Shown here piece after piece: positions 11,889 through 21,026 of a stretch of 64,000 nucleotides of DNA. The notes under the pieces are model-generated. The model was not told the DNA's origin, searched no databases, and saw only the letters and a list, made by a program, of their open reading frames with translations. Made by a program: the position numbers and the translations under genes. The stretch's first letter is position 1. Each line of letters begins with the position of its first letter. Source of the stretch: Silene latifolia (Eukaryota > Streptophyta > Magnoliopsida > Caryophyllales > Caryophyllaceae); NCBI RefSeq assembly GCF_048544455.1, contig NC_133532.1, positions 13,084,948 to 13,148,947 of the forward strand. The letters run 5' to 3'.

Positions 11889-12462
11889 TCGTTGGGGGTG
11901 GGAAATACTTGTTTAGGAAAGCCTTAGAGACATCGTCCCAAGTCCGAAGAGAGTCGGGTTCACAACTTTTAAGCCATTCCTTGGCACTTCCCCTCAAAGA
12001 GTAAGGGAAAAGCCTAAGGCGCACGGCATCCTCCGTCACTCCATTGGCCTTGAACATGTCACAACTATCCAAGAACTCGTTGAGATGCTCGTTGGGGTTT
12101 TCGGTGGCTCCCCCTCCGAATTGGTTCCCTTGGACAAGTTGTAGCAAGGTGGCTTTCACATCAAAATTGTTGGCTTGAATAGGTGGCTTCACAATACTCG
12201 GATTCACCACCTTTTTCGGAGCCAAGTTATCTCTCATAGGAACCGCGGCCATTGTTACTTCCGTTTCCGGCGTTGCAAAAGGATTTTCGAAAGTTTCAAA
12301 GACCCGTGGTTCTTCACGAAGGTTCTCAATTACTGAATTTTCTTGAGGAATCGGTGTTTCTATAAGCCCTCTTATACGGAGTGAATTTAGTCTTCTCGCG
12401 GTTGCTTCGATCTCGTGGTCAATCGGGCGTATTGGTTGACCTCTTCGAGCTCTCCTAACCAT
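11869..12462 (-). pseudogene. gag: Athila gag N-terminal part, frameshifted
   Basis: The best start is the ATG at 12462 (MVRRARRGQPIRPIDHEIEA), about 90 bp downstream of the primer site. The conserved retrotransposon gag core (DSCDMFKANGVTEDAVRLRLFPYSL... EWL, then TWDDVSKAFLNKYFPP) is present. The frame then runs into a stop at 11869. Removing one base from the C run near 11888-11893 restores a gag-like continuation (TARIKSELQGF...) that joins the downstream frame. A homopolymer slip, in the plant or in the assembly, is the simplest cause. Gag would form the virus-like particle in the cytoplasm. Confidence 0.9.
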
Positions 12463-12549
12463 GCAAAAAGTCCTACACACTCAAGAGAGGGATTAGTAAC
12501 AAAAGACACAGTCTAAACAAGAACGAAAACAATTAATATCTAGACGAAC

Positions 12550-12567
12550 TCCCCGGCAACGGCGCCA
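12550..12567 (-). other. Primer binding site for tRNA-Asp
   Basis: The plus strand reads TCCCCGGCAACGGCGCCA, which is the 3' end of plant tRNA-Asp including CCA. The minus strand is therefore complementary to it. It lies 6 bp from the LTR end at 12574. Use of tRNA-Asp is known for Athila. Confidence 0.95.
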
Positions 12568-13984
12568 AAAACTTGATGGTATCAAGCTATACCTCGCAAG
12601 TGCACGATTTTATCGTTGTACACTATTAAGGGTCGATCCCACAAGGAGTTGAAAAGACTACTAATTGTTCTAATCCTATAGTTTAGCTAAGTCGACAATA
12701 AAGGGAGAAGGTTATGCTAGAACTACCAACAAGAAGGTAAAACAAACTAAATAAGAACTAGGAGAAAGAGCAAGATAGAACGAAAGGATGTAAATCAAAT
12801 AGATTAAAAACCTAAGACTCGGTTCTTCCCAAACAATTCGTAATTCCACACAATCAAATCTCTAGGCTAATCACAAGGGTAGTTAGGTGAGGAGGTGACG
12901 ACTCTAATTCGCCTAAGACCCCCCTCTCGGGTTCGAAATAGGACACTAGTACTACACTACTACCCACCAACCCCCCTCTCGGGTTCGAAGGTCGGAATCC
13001 CTAACTCAATACCCGACTACCCCAAAAACATGCATTTTCCCAAGGTAGTCCAATATTTGCTAAGGTCATTAAGCCCCATCAATTCCCGGGTCATCCCACT
13101 CCCTCTCTCGAGGGTCGATTTCAAACGCTAGATTAGAGGTGTCCTACCCCGGTTCTCCCTTTCGGTCTCAACCAAGGTTAACACTAGGGTCAAATCTCGG
13201 GTATCCAAATCACAACCTAACCAACTCTCGTTGGTGGTCAAGGGCCGTAAGTCAACACTACCCAAAAGTCAACCCATAAACCATGTCATTCCTCTAGCCT
13301 ACCCTCACCAATTTCCCCAAATAATTAGCCTTTATGAAATTCAATTAGTGAAATTACACATGTTGGGTCAAACCGAGCCCTAGTGGAGGACTACTCACTA
13401 ATCATGGTCCTAATTGCAAAATAGACAATAAAGATGGAAACTTTGGTCATGAACATGGTGAGAAGATGAATCTTACTACTAAACATGCAACAATCCAACA
13501 ATAGTTGTAAAGAAAGATGATTTAATCTAATAACTAGGTTGATTAAACTCAAAGACACAATCTTTAACCAAATCAACTCAAAGATTAAGTCTTTGAGGAC
13601 AACTATCCAAGGATGAACAAATGAAAGAGAAGCAAAGGAAAGGTGAACAATGAAAAGATGAACAATGGTGAAAATAACAACAACAAACAAACAACAACAA
13701 CAATTTTAACATAAACAATCAAACAAACATGAAAGAAGAACAAAAAGTAAACAAATGAAAATAGGGAGAGAATTAATACCAACACAATAGCAAAAGAGGA
13801 ATTTGGATAGAAATAATAAAGAAGGAAATCCTTCAATCTTCTTACAAACCCAAATTCAATCACTATTTGATTGAAGAACTTCTCTAATTAGGGAAAGATT
13901 AACAAAGAGATTAACAAAGTTTTAAACTTGAAAGGGTAAATATTCTGGATCTAGAGTTGTGTGTACAAAAGGGTTTAAGAGGGG

Positions 13985-13994
13985 GTATTTATAG
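13985..13994 (-). promoter_or_regulatory. Athila LTR TATA box
   Basis: On the minus strand GCCTATAAATACCCCC is a strong TATA box. It lies about 660 bp inside the LTR and about 70 bp downstream of the last hairpin unit, so the hairpins occupy the upstream promoter position. Confidence 0.7.
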
Positions 13995-14059
13995 GCTTGT
14001 ACAAGATTAGGAAGAAAAGAGGAAGAAAAGAGAGAAAAGCAAATCCAAATCTATTTGCT

Positions 14060-14436
14060 GCGTTTTTTTGCCGGTGCACCATTTCCGGGTGCTCAACCGG
14101 CAAAACCGCGCAAGGAATTAAATTATCGGCATTCGTGTTTTGGTGGGCATTTGCCTTGCCTGCCGCAAAACACCTTCTTCAGACTTCTTCTTCTTCTTTG
14201 GGGTGCGTAATGACACCGGTTGACCAGGCTGCTAGTGCTCCAACCGGCAAATGCGAGGTCAAGCTTGTTTTTCACCAAATTCTTCAATTAAATCTTCTAG
14301 CTGTGTTCTACCGGTGGGCCGGCTGCCGGCCTGCCGGCAAAACACAGTCTTCAGCTTTTCTTCAACTTCTTAAGTAATTCTCTGGGGTGTGTTTTGCCGG
14401 TGGCTAGACCGGCTGCCGGTCTGCCGGCAAAACACA
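14060..14436. repeat. Athila LTR hairpin array
   Basis: Five units lie at about 14060-14107, 14135-14173, 14209-14252, 14301-14346 and 14388-14436, spaced 75-92 bp. The last two are near-perfect (TGCCGGT... GCCGGCTGCCGGC ...TGCCGGCAAAACAC); the first three are eroded. They are the same family as the array at 5950-6495. The left LTR has the five corresponding units with a different pattern of damage. Confidence 0.88.
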
Positions 14437-14656
14437 TAGTTTACCATTTCTTCACCTCTTCTTCATGTAAAGGCAATGGGGTGCCTTTCTTACCCCAATT
14501 TCTCTATACTTGGATCGTTTCCTACAAAAGGATACACAAGGTAACAAGTACGGGCATTGGGCACAAAATGCAAGGAAAAACACCTGAAACCGACTCGATA
14601 CGAGTCGGTATGCATAAAAGAAAGAGGGGAATTAGAAGTAAATTAATCGTATATCA

Positions 14657-16845
14657 ATGTACGATAGCCTCACTAAAGGGTGTGAGTTAATAGTTATATA
14701 GGAGAGCATGACGACATGTTAGCCGTGAGTTTCGAGGTATTAAGGGAATAAGAAGCTGGTAGAGTGTTTGCACGATATGAGATTTTGATGGAGAGTTAGG
14801 TAACGATATGATAAAGGATAGAATTGGGAATAATGTTGAGGTAGATTTTGTTGATGGATTGAATGTTCGTTATTTGGGATGATAACCAAATAGAGGAAAC
14901 AGATTACTATATTAAGAAGTGATAGTAAGAGAGTAATCACATGAAGGATGTTGGCGTCATAGTATTGTCACTAGTGGTTTAGGATGATGTTACTTTAGGG
15001 AAGTTAGTTGTCCTAATGAGGTTTATCTTGTGGAGGTTATTAGTATGTTTGGTTGTGAGGGAGTATAAAATTTAGATATATGAGGTGCTCGCTGGAAGTT
15101 GAGCAATAATGTTATGGCTACATTTGCCGGAGGGGTGATAATTATGTGTATGAGAGGATATGTTATGAAAGGCACCTGAGTTAAGTCCGGATGAGAGGTA
15201 TTCATTGTCAAGTGGTAACTTACGAGATCAGGATTGGCTAGTTAGATTTGATTATGGGTCCATGGGATGTGTAAAACTTTGTGTGAGGTCCTGGCCTCAC
15301 GAGTAATTGTGTGACGTGATAGTTACGAGTCGTTATATGTGTGTTCCGCGTCATATGTTATACAAACAGGAATTAAAGTGGGATGTGTATGTATGATATC
15401 TGTAAATGATGGTGTGAGGTCCCGGCCTCAAGAGTCATAGTATGGATAATATTCATAAGGTTGGTATTTGTGATCCCTTCTAACGTGCTGCGTCGTGATC
15501 TGGTAGAGCAGTTTTAAGACAGTCTTGTGGTCAAGGAAGTTGTGCTAAGTTAGTATTATGAGATTGTAAGAGTTGCAATGACTATCGATGTGGTGTTGTG
15601 CATTGGGCACGGTAATTCGTGTTGTGATACGAGTATTTTCGTGTTGTCATCGATCGTTGTTTGTTTACTGCTATTTAGTGTCAGTGTCGGTCGGGGTATA
15701 TAGATCGTTGTGTTGTTTCCCGATGTTTCTTACCAGTGTCAGCTTAGGAGTGGAAATAGAGTATGGTATGAGAGAGAGTTGGGTACGGTGCTGTTGATGT
15801 CATGACATAGTAATATTCTGTTAATGAGATACCATTGTGAGAGGTTGTTGGAGTGCTTTTGATCTTGTGTTAGATGAGGCATTGGTGGGCATAGTTGTGA
15901 AAAGAAATTGTGGAACATGTGTGGTATTGAACTTGAAACTACAAGTGGTTTAGCACCTTTCCTTGGGACAAGGAGTACGAAGTTTTAGGACTTAGTATCG
16001 TGTCAAGTTAAGGGAGTAGTGGTAATAAAGAAGATGAACTTGAGAAGCTAATGTAAGTATGTGTAACACTTGAGGATTATGAGATAAGACTGTGGAGATG
16101 AGTGTATATGTATATAGAAGTATGTCGTGTTATGGTAATGTAGAAGAGATGGAGTAGTGGTTATACTGAGGATTTTATGATATATGTTATGGGAATGCAG
16201 AACAATTGGAGGCACGAGAACTGTTAAAGAAAGAGAGTCCTGGATATAGGAATGGTTGTAGGTGTTGAGGTTATAATGGGTTATCGTTATCATGCAGTAG
16301 TAATGAGGATTATGAGAGGTATAGCAAAGGACCTAGTATTAGTGAGTTACGAGGACGTAACATTTATCTTAAGAGGAGTAGGATGCGACAAGAGAGTTTG
16401 ATGGTCATACATGTTGCAATTGGAAGTTTGAGTGTTGGTGCAGAATAAGGATGGATTTGTGTGATTGCCGATTTTATTACAGGTAATGGCAATGCTCGTA
16501 GTAGTATGATGTTTATGAGTGAGAGTAACGGATTGTGTGAGGATGTTTATGTGTGTGAGTAAACTTCGAGGACGAAGTTCGCTTTAAGGATGGTAGAATG
16601 TAACATTCCGTTTTGATGGTTGATCTTATTTTGTGGATTGTCTGGGTATTGAGTTGCTAGTGAGTGTTATGGAAGTGAGACAAGGTTGGCAACATTATAT
16701 TGTGGTTATTCGATAATATTATGGAGTCAATATCGAGAGGATATGTTATCTAGTAAGCGTGGTTGGTGGAGTTAGTGTTAGGTGTCCATGTTTTATAGGT
16801 TGGGTTGGAACTTCGGGGACGAAGTTCTTTTTAAGTGGGGAAGAC
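14657..16845 (+). mobile_element. Ty3/gypsy remnant, 3' internal part, no intact coding
   Basis: This lies between the Athila insertion and an LTR. I recognise no domain in 14657-16560. There are G/T-rich stretches and a repeated TGTGAGGTCC(T/C)(G)GCCTC motif near 15280 and 15410. At the end, GAACTTCGGGGACGAAGTTC (16808-16827) and AAGTGGGGAAGAC directly precede an LTR start. This is the usual end of plant chromovirus pol followed by its polypurine tract. A second, older copy of the same hairpin and purine-rich end is at 16562-16605. The left part of the element was displaced beyond Athila and is not in the window. Confidence 0.65.
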
Positions 16846-18216
16846 TGTAATACTACAGATTTTATTAAGCTAAGTACTCGACTGAGTAGAGCCTGCTCTG
16901 CCGAGTAATGCTAAGTGTATGTTCTGTTTAGCTTCTGCCGTGGAATACTCGGCCGAGTATGATGAATAATCGACCGAGTAGAGGATACTCGGCCGAGTAT
17001 ACTCTATACTCGACCGAGTATCCGGTCTGGCGAGTAATATTTCAGCGGTTTGATTCGGAAGTAATTAGAACGATATATATTTCGTTAAGCAGTTTCCTAA
17101 ACATAATTTACAAAACCTAATCACCGTACGACGCTCTAATCACTCTGAATCTCTCATCTGTGTGTGTGTGGATAATCGTAGCAATCGTATTCGATCCTTT
17201 ATTCCTCCTTCGGTAAGTCCTTATCCCCACGTTTGTTGATGATTATTCTAGGGTTTGTCTTTGATTATGAATTTGGGGGAAATGGGGTTTTGCATATAGT
17301 GTTTGCGTTATGTGATTGTTGATTATCATTGTTGTAGGTGCCGATGTGGTATTTGTTATGCATATTGTATGATTTATTGCAGCATAGCGGATTGCGAAAA
17401 GGTAGGGTTTTTCCTACTCAGTACTGTTAATTGATTGAGATTGCATAGTTTTATAATTGTTGTTGTCTGCTGACCATCGGAGGTTGGGTGTTGTGGTGAC
17501 GGTGTTGGTGTGGCTGTATTGTGACGGTTGTGGTGTTGTGACAGCTGTGATGTTGTGTGTGTGATTGTGGTGGAGTCACTTGCGGGAGTGACTTCACACC
17601 CTAGTTCGCCCTCCGTGGAACCCGTCACGGGAGGGGATGTGCACATTAAGGGACAAGGATTATTAGTCGCTCGTTGATGAGCTGGACTAGGTGGGGATGG
17701 GCTGCGGTCACCCACTGGCGGCAAGGATTACCTATTGCGATGGGTAATCTGACAGGGCTACACACTTCGGTGTGTAGTCGGTTACTGTGTGAGATCGGGA
17801 GACCGGGGATGGAGGATGATCAGCCGATTACAATATTTGTTTGTCTTATCTTGATTGAACGGTACTGACCCCATTGTTGTTGTTTTGTAAAACCTGTGGT
17901 GATCCATTCGGGGATGGTGAGCAGATTATGACAGGTAATGCAGATGTTTAGCTATGGCACAGTCATGGGGAGTCATCACTCGAGTCTAGCTTCCGCCGTC
18001 AAGAGACTTAGCTTGCGTTCTTTGTAGTTGTTAGACCTTTCACAGTTATACTTTGGTTTGCTGTTGCTAACATATAATCACTAACTCTTTATACTTTAAT
18101 AAAGGTTGTTTGGAATTGGTAACTTTGATATACTAACCTCGGGAAACCGAGATGGTAACAGCCTTTCATGGTAGGGTAGTCCTTGGTAAGGTACCTTGGT
18201 ATGAGGGGGTGTTACA
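16846..18216 (+). repeat. Ty3/gypsy 3' LTR (chromovirus, Tekay/Del-like)
   Basis: It starts TGTAATACTACAG right after a polypurine tract and ends TATGAGGGGGTGTTACA, 1,371 bp, TG...CA. No primer binding site follows, so it is a 3' LTR. U3 carries an array of TACTCGRCCGAGTA palindromes, followed by a TATA-like GATATATAT near 17074. The family name is inferred from the LTR start and the GGACGAAGTTC end sequence, not from a domain. Confidence 0.78.
16875..17036. repeat. Palindrome array TACTCGRCCGAGTA in gypsy LTR
   Basis: Sites lie at 16875-16888 (TACTCGACTGAGTA), 16894-16907 (left half lost), 16946-16959 (TACTCGGCCGAGTA), 16967-16980, 16986-16999 and 17007-17020 (TACTCGACCGAGTA), plus a half-site ending near 17036. 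Start-to-start steps are 19, 52, 21, 19 and 21 bp. The array stops about 40 bp upstream of the TATA-like site. Confidence 0.88.
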
Positions 18217-18588
18217 GATACCAACTTTGTTTACATGCGGTGAAGGGAGTAGTGGTTATTTCCTTCCCGATGGTAGTGACATATTTGCGGTCATTGATGT
18301 GAACAACGCGTCTTTTAAGGAAGAATGTATATTATATTCTGGCTGTGTCAACCATGTTTGCATCCGTAAAGATATTTTTGATGAGCTCTAAGAAGGCGTA
18401 TCTAAAAAATTGAGTTTGGCTGATAACTCAATGGTTGATGTCGAGGGTGTTGGAGTTGTGAAAATCAAAATGTTAAATGGGGTGGTGCATACTTTGGACA
18501 ACGTTGCTTATGTTCCAAAGTTGCGCAGAATCTAATCTCACTTATTTAACTAGACTCTGAAGGTTATGGGTGTAAAGCTCATGTGGGA
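18217..18588 (+). pseudogene. Ty1/copia fragment, protease region
   Basis: Translation gives LYSGCVNHVC followed by KKLSLADNSMVDVEGVGVVKI and DNVAYVPKL. This is the protease and linker region of plant copia polyproteins, where LDSGCSNH is usual. The catalytic Asp is replaced by Tyr here and the frame has stops. The fragment is interrupted at 18588 by the CACTA element and resumes at 25079. Confidence 0.75.
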
Positions 18589-18599
18589 CACTACAACAA

Positions 18600-19035
18600 A
18601 TAAGGTAATTGGCGACCATATAAGGCGACTGAGAACAGTCGCCATTAAGAATAAAGCGATTAAGACCCGTCGCCCGCACTTCGTAGCTAGGTTTGGTCGC
18701 TTTTGGCGACAGGCGTTCGTCGCCAATTTTGGCGACTGAAATTTTTTAAAGCGGGCGACCAAATTGCCGCCAAAATTGGCGATCGTCATTAGTCGCTAAA
18801 AAGGCGACTGCTATTAGTCGCTTACCTAAAATCCACGTCATCTCCATATCTTCAAAATGGGCGACGGATTTTGGTCGCCATTTTGGCGACAGATGTTGGT
18901 CGCCAATTTGGCGACAGATTTTGGTCGCCAAAACCACTGTTCCCCGTCGCCAATGCCCTTAAAATTAAATCATGATCAGAAGGTTAGCGACGGTTTCCCG
19001 TCGCCAAATGCCCAGTATCCGTCGCCAAATTTACA
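18600..19035. repeat. CACTA subterminal repeats, left end
   Basis: More than ten copies of TTGGCGAC or its complement GTCGCCAA occur in both orientations, often as pairs such as GGTCGCCAATTTGGCGAC. Subterminal arrays like this are transposase binding sites in En/Spm. The related arrays at 24842-25060 mark the other end. Confidence 0.88.
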
Positions 19036-19235
19036 TGTTTTTTAGCCTAAAAATCGTTTTTGACCTAGCCAAATACGTAAAAACCTGCAAATAAACCAAC
19101 ACTTCCAGCAGAGAACACATGGGAAGCCAACACAACCAAACTTGATAAAGAAAATCATGTTCCATACACACAACTACGAGTTCTACGAGTTTTGGTCATC
19201 TAACATTATCCGGGAATAACATGTTCTCTAAAAAA

Positions 19236-20872
19236 CTACATAACAGGGAAACTTGCTCCCGCTCCACTACCACCTCCAAAATTAGGATCTCTAGGATCCT
19301 TTGGTTGCGGGCGCCACCCAGTGTTGCAATTGGCGAAGAAGGAGTTCATCCGTCCCATTTCCTCCTTCATCCTCCGAATTTCAAAGATCTCTCTCGGCAT
19401 CCCGCCTCTCCCTCTCGGCATCCCGCTCTCTCCCGGCGGCTAATTGAGCTTGGAGCACACTCACGACACTTGGGGTATAAGGTTGTTGTTGGGAGGAAAT
19501 TGACCCTCTTCTTCTTGTAGGAGGGTAGAAAATCTCCTTTGCCGACCCGGCTCCATACACATCTCCTCTTTGGAACCCCTCAACAAGATCAAACCATAGC
19601 TCATTGTCATCAATTTCCGGGTTGTTCTTCCTACGGACAAGGAATTGTTCCTAAAAAATTGATAAAACATTAATGGTTAGAGGTTACTTATCTAAAAATT
19701 GATAAAACATATACTTTAAAAAGCTAAGAAATTTTTATTTTTTGACACTTACATATAATTGTTGATCTTTTTCCTTCGCGAAGATCAACTTGCCCTTGCT
19801 TGTCTTCTTTGCGTGAGTGTCAACAAAGAGATCAACAATCGTGGGTACCTTACCCTTATTCTTCTTGGTCTTAGGAAAAAAACAAGGAAATTGTTACTCA
19901 AACATGATAATTAATGAGACTAATTAAATTAGAAGACTATTAAATTAAAAGCTAAGACAAATAACTTACATCTAACACCACACGATCATGAAAAGATTGA
20001 GACCCTCCATAATGAGTAGGCTCAACTTCCGCATCCTTATCCCCTCCTTTCTCGTTGATCTTGTTCCGGCCGATGCTTCCTTGAACTCGGGACTGTTCGG
20101 TACTTGGTATATTCCTCATATGACGAACCCGTAATCAATAAAATAACAATTATTAATTAATATATTTTCAAAATATGTAATGAATTTTAACTAATTACGG
20201 GTATTAAAAGAAACTAAATACCTTTCATGAAAGATGGCGCCTTCTTCCTCTTAGACACCTTATACATGTTGTCCCTTAGCCTCTTCTTGCCAATGTCATT
20301 ATACCTTTGCCAAACTAGGCGCTCAAGGTTGGTTGGCCAATAGAACACACGCTACAAAAAGTAAACACATAGATGAGAAACAAATTAATAATAAGGTAAA
20401 AAGAATAAATAAATTATATTTAATAATATATATTTTATAAATAGATACCCGGAAGTTGTTGAACAACATCTCCTTATCTTCATCACTAGCGTTACTCCAA
20501 CAAGTAACGCCGTGTGTCATGTTCTCTTGGGTGCTATTAGTCACACCACGAACAACTGTTTGACTTCTAAACCTGAAATCAAACATGTTAAAAACATAAT
20601 TATATAGGAAAAAAAAATAATGTATAATTAACATATGTCTAAAAAAAGTCATTTATTACTAAATAAAAAAATTACAAAATAGAATGAATAAAAAATTACC
20701 AAAGACCATTCGGATCAAGGATCATCCTGTTGTCAGTATGTCGGGGTATAGCAACCTCCTCCTCCTCCTCACTCACCTCCGTAGTAGAACGGTCAACGTC
20801 CTCCTCCTGCTCTCGGGAGCTACTACCTCCCTCACTATAGCCTCCGCGCTGCCTACTTCCTCCAGGAGCCAT
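19236..20872 (-). pseudogene. CACTA second transposase gene (Ptta/En/Spm family), six exons, broken
   Basis: From ATG 20872 the exons are 20872-20700, 20572-20449, 20351-20222, 20114-19970, 19869-19753 and 19650-19236, all with GT-AG borders. The product has an acidic N-terminus (REQEEDVDRSTTEVSEEEEEV), then blocks typical of plant transposase family 24: WSNASDEDKEMLFNNFR, YWPTNLERLVWQRYNDIGKKRL, EPTHYGGSQSFHDR, VDLFVDTHAKKTSKGKL and an Arg/Glu-rich coiled stretch near the end. Joining exons 3 and 4 as given leaves the frame off by two bases, and a GA-repeat slip near 19390 breaks exon 6 again. In En/Spm the partner protein binds subterminal repeats. It could be spliced to the upstream tnp2 gene rather than start at its own ATG: GTAAGA follows the tnp2 tail and an acceptor lies just before 20880. 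Confidence 0.8.
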
Positions 20873-21026
20873 GTGTACTACAATTGAATAAAAAGTGTTA
20901 GCAAATATTACAGGATAATTATTATAAGATACAAAAAAATAAAACCTAATAAACAAGTATAAAAGACAAAATAAAACGCTAATAATTGTTTCCAAATTTT
21001 GATATGTATACTTTTAATACCTTCTC

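Larger units (their letters stand above)
1..14656 (-). mobile_element. Athila-type Ty3/gypsy LTR retrotransposon, nearly complete, inactive
   Basis: In minus-strand order the element reads 5' LTR (14656-12574), tRNA-Asp primer site, gag, protease, reverse transcriptase, RNase H, integrase, hairpin array, ATHILA ORF, long non-coding tail, polypurine tract and 3' LTR (1043-1, cut by the window edge). Integrase downstream of RT makes it Ty3/gypsy; the extra ORF after pol and the tRNA-Asp primer site place it with Athila. The LTRs begin TGATATACG and end GATACCATCA on the minus strand. The right flank starts ATGTA, and the matching target duplication lies outside the window. Gag has a frameshift, and pol and the ATHILA ORF each have an in-frame stop, so this copy cannot make its full proteins. 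Confidence 0.95.
12574..14656 (-). repeat. Athila 5' LTR, complete
   Basis: The minus strand runs from TGATATACG (14656) to GATACCATCA (12574), 2,083 bp, TG...CA. U3 contains the CCGACTCG-ATA-CGAGTCGG palindrome (14590-14608), then five hairpin units (14060-14436), then a TATA box (13985-13994). Most of the rest is R and U5, rich in runs such as CCCCCCTCTCGGGTTCG. The right border meets the gypsy remnant at 14657. Confidence 0.93.

Noticed and set aside
11869-11893. Programmed frameshift in Athila gag
   Set aside because: The shift lies mid-gag in a C run, upstream of the zinc knuckle, not at a gag-pol border. A one-base insertion is simpler.
15200-15500. Possible structured RNA with repeated TGTGAGGTCC motif
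   Set aside because: Only two imperfect copies and no clear stem; probably decayed retroelement sequence.
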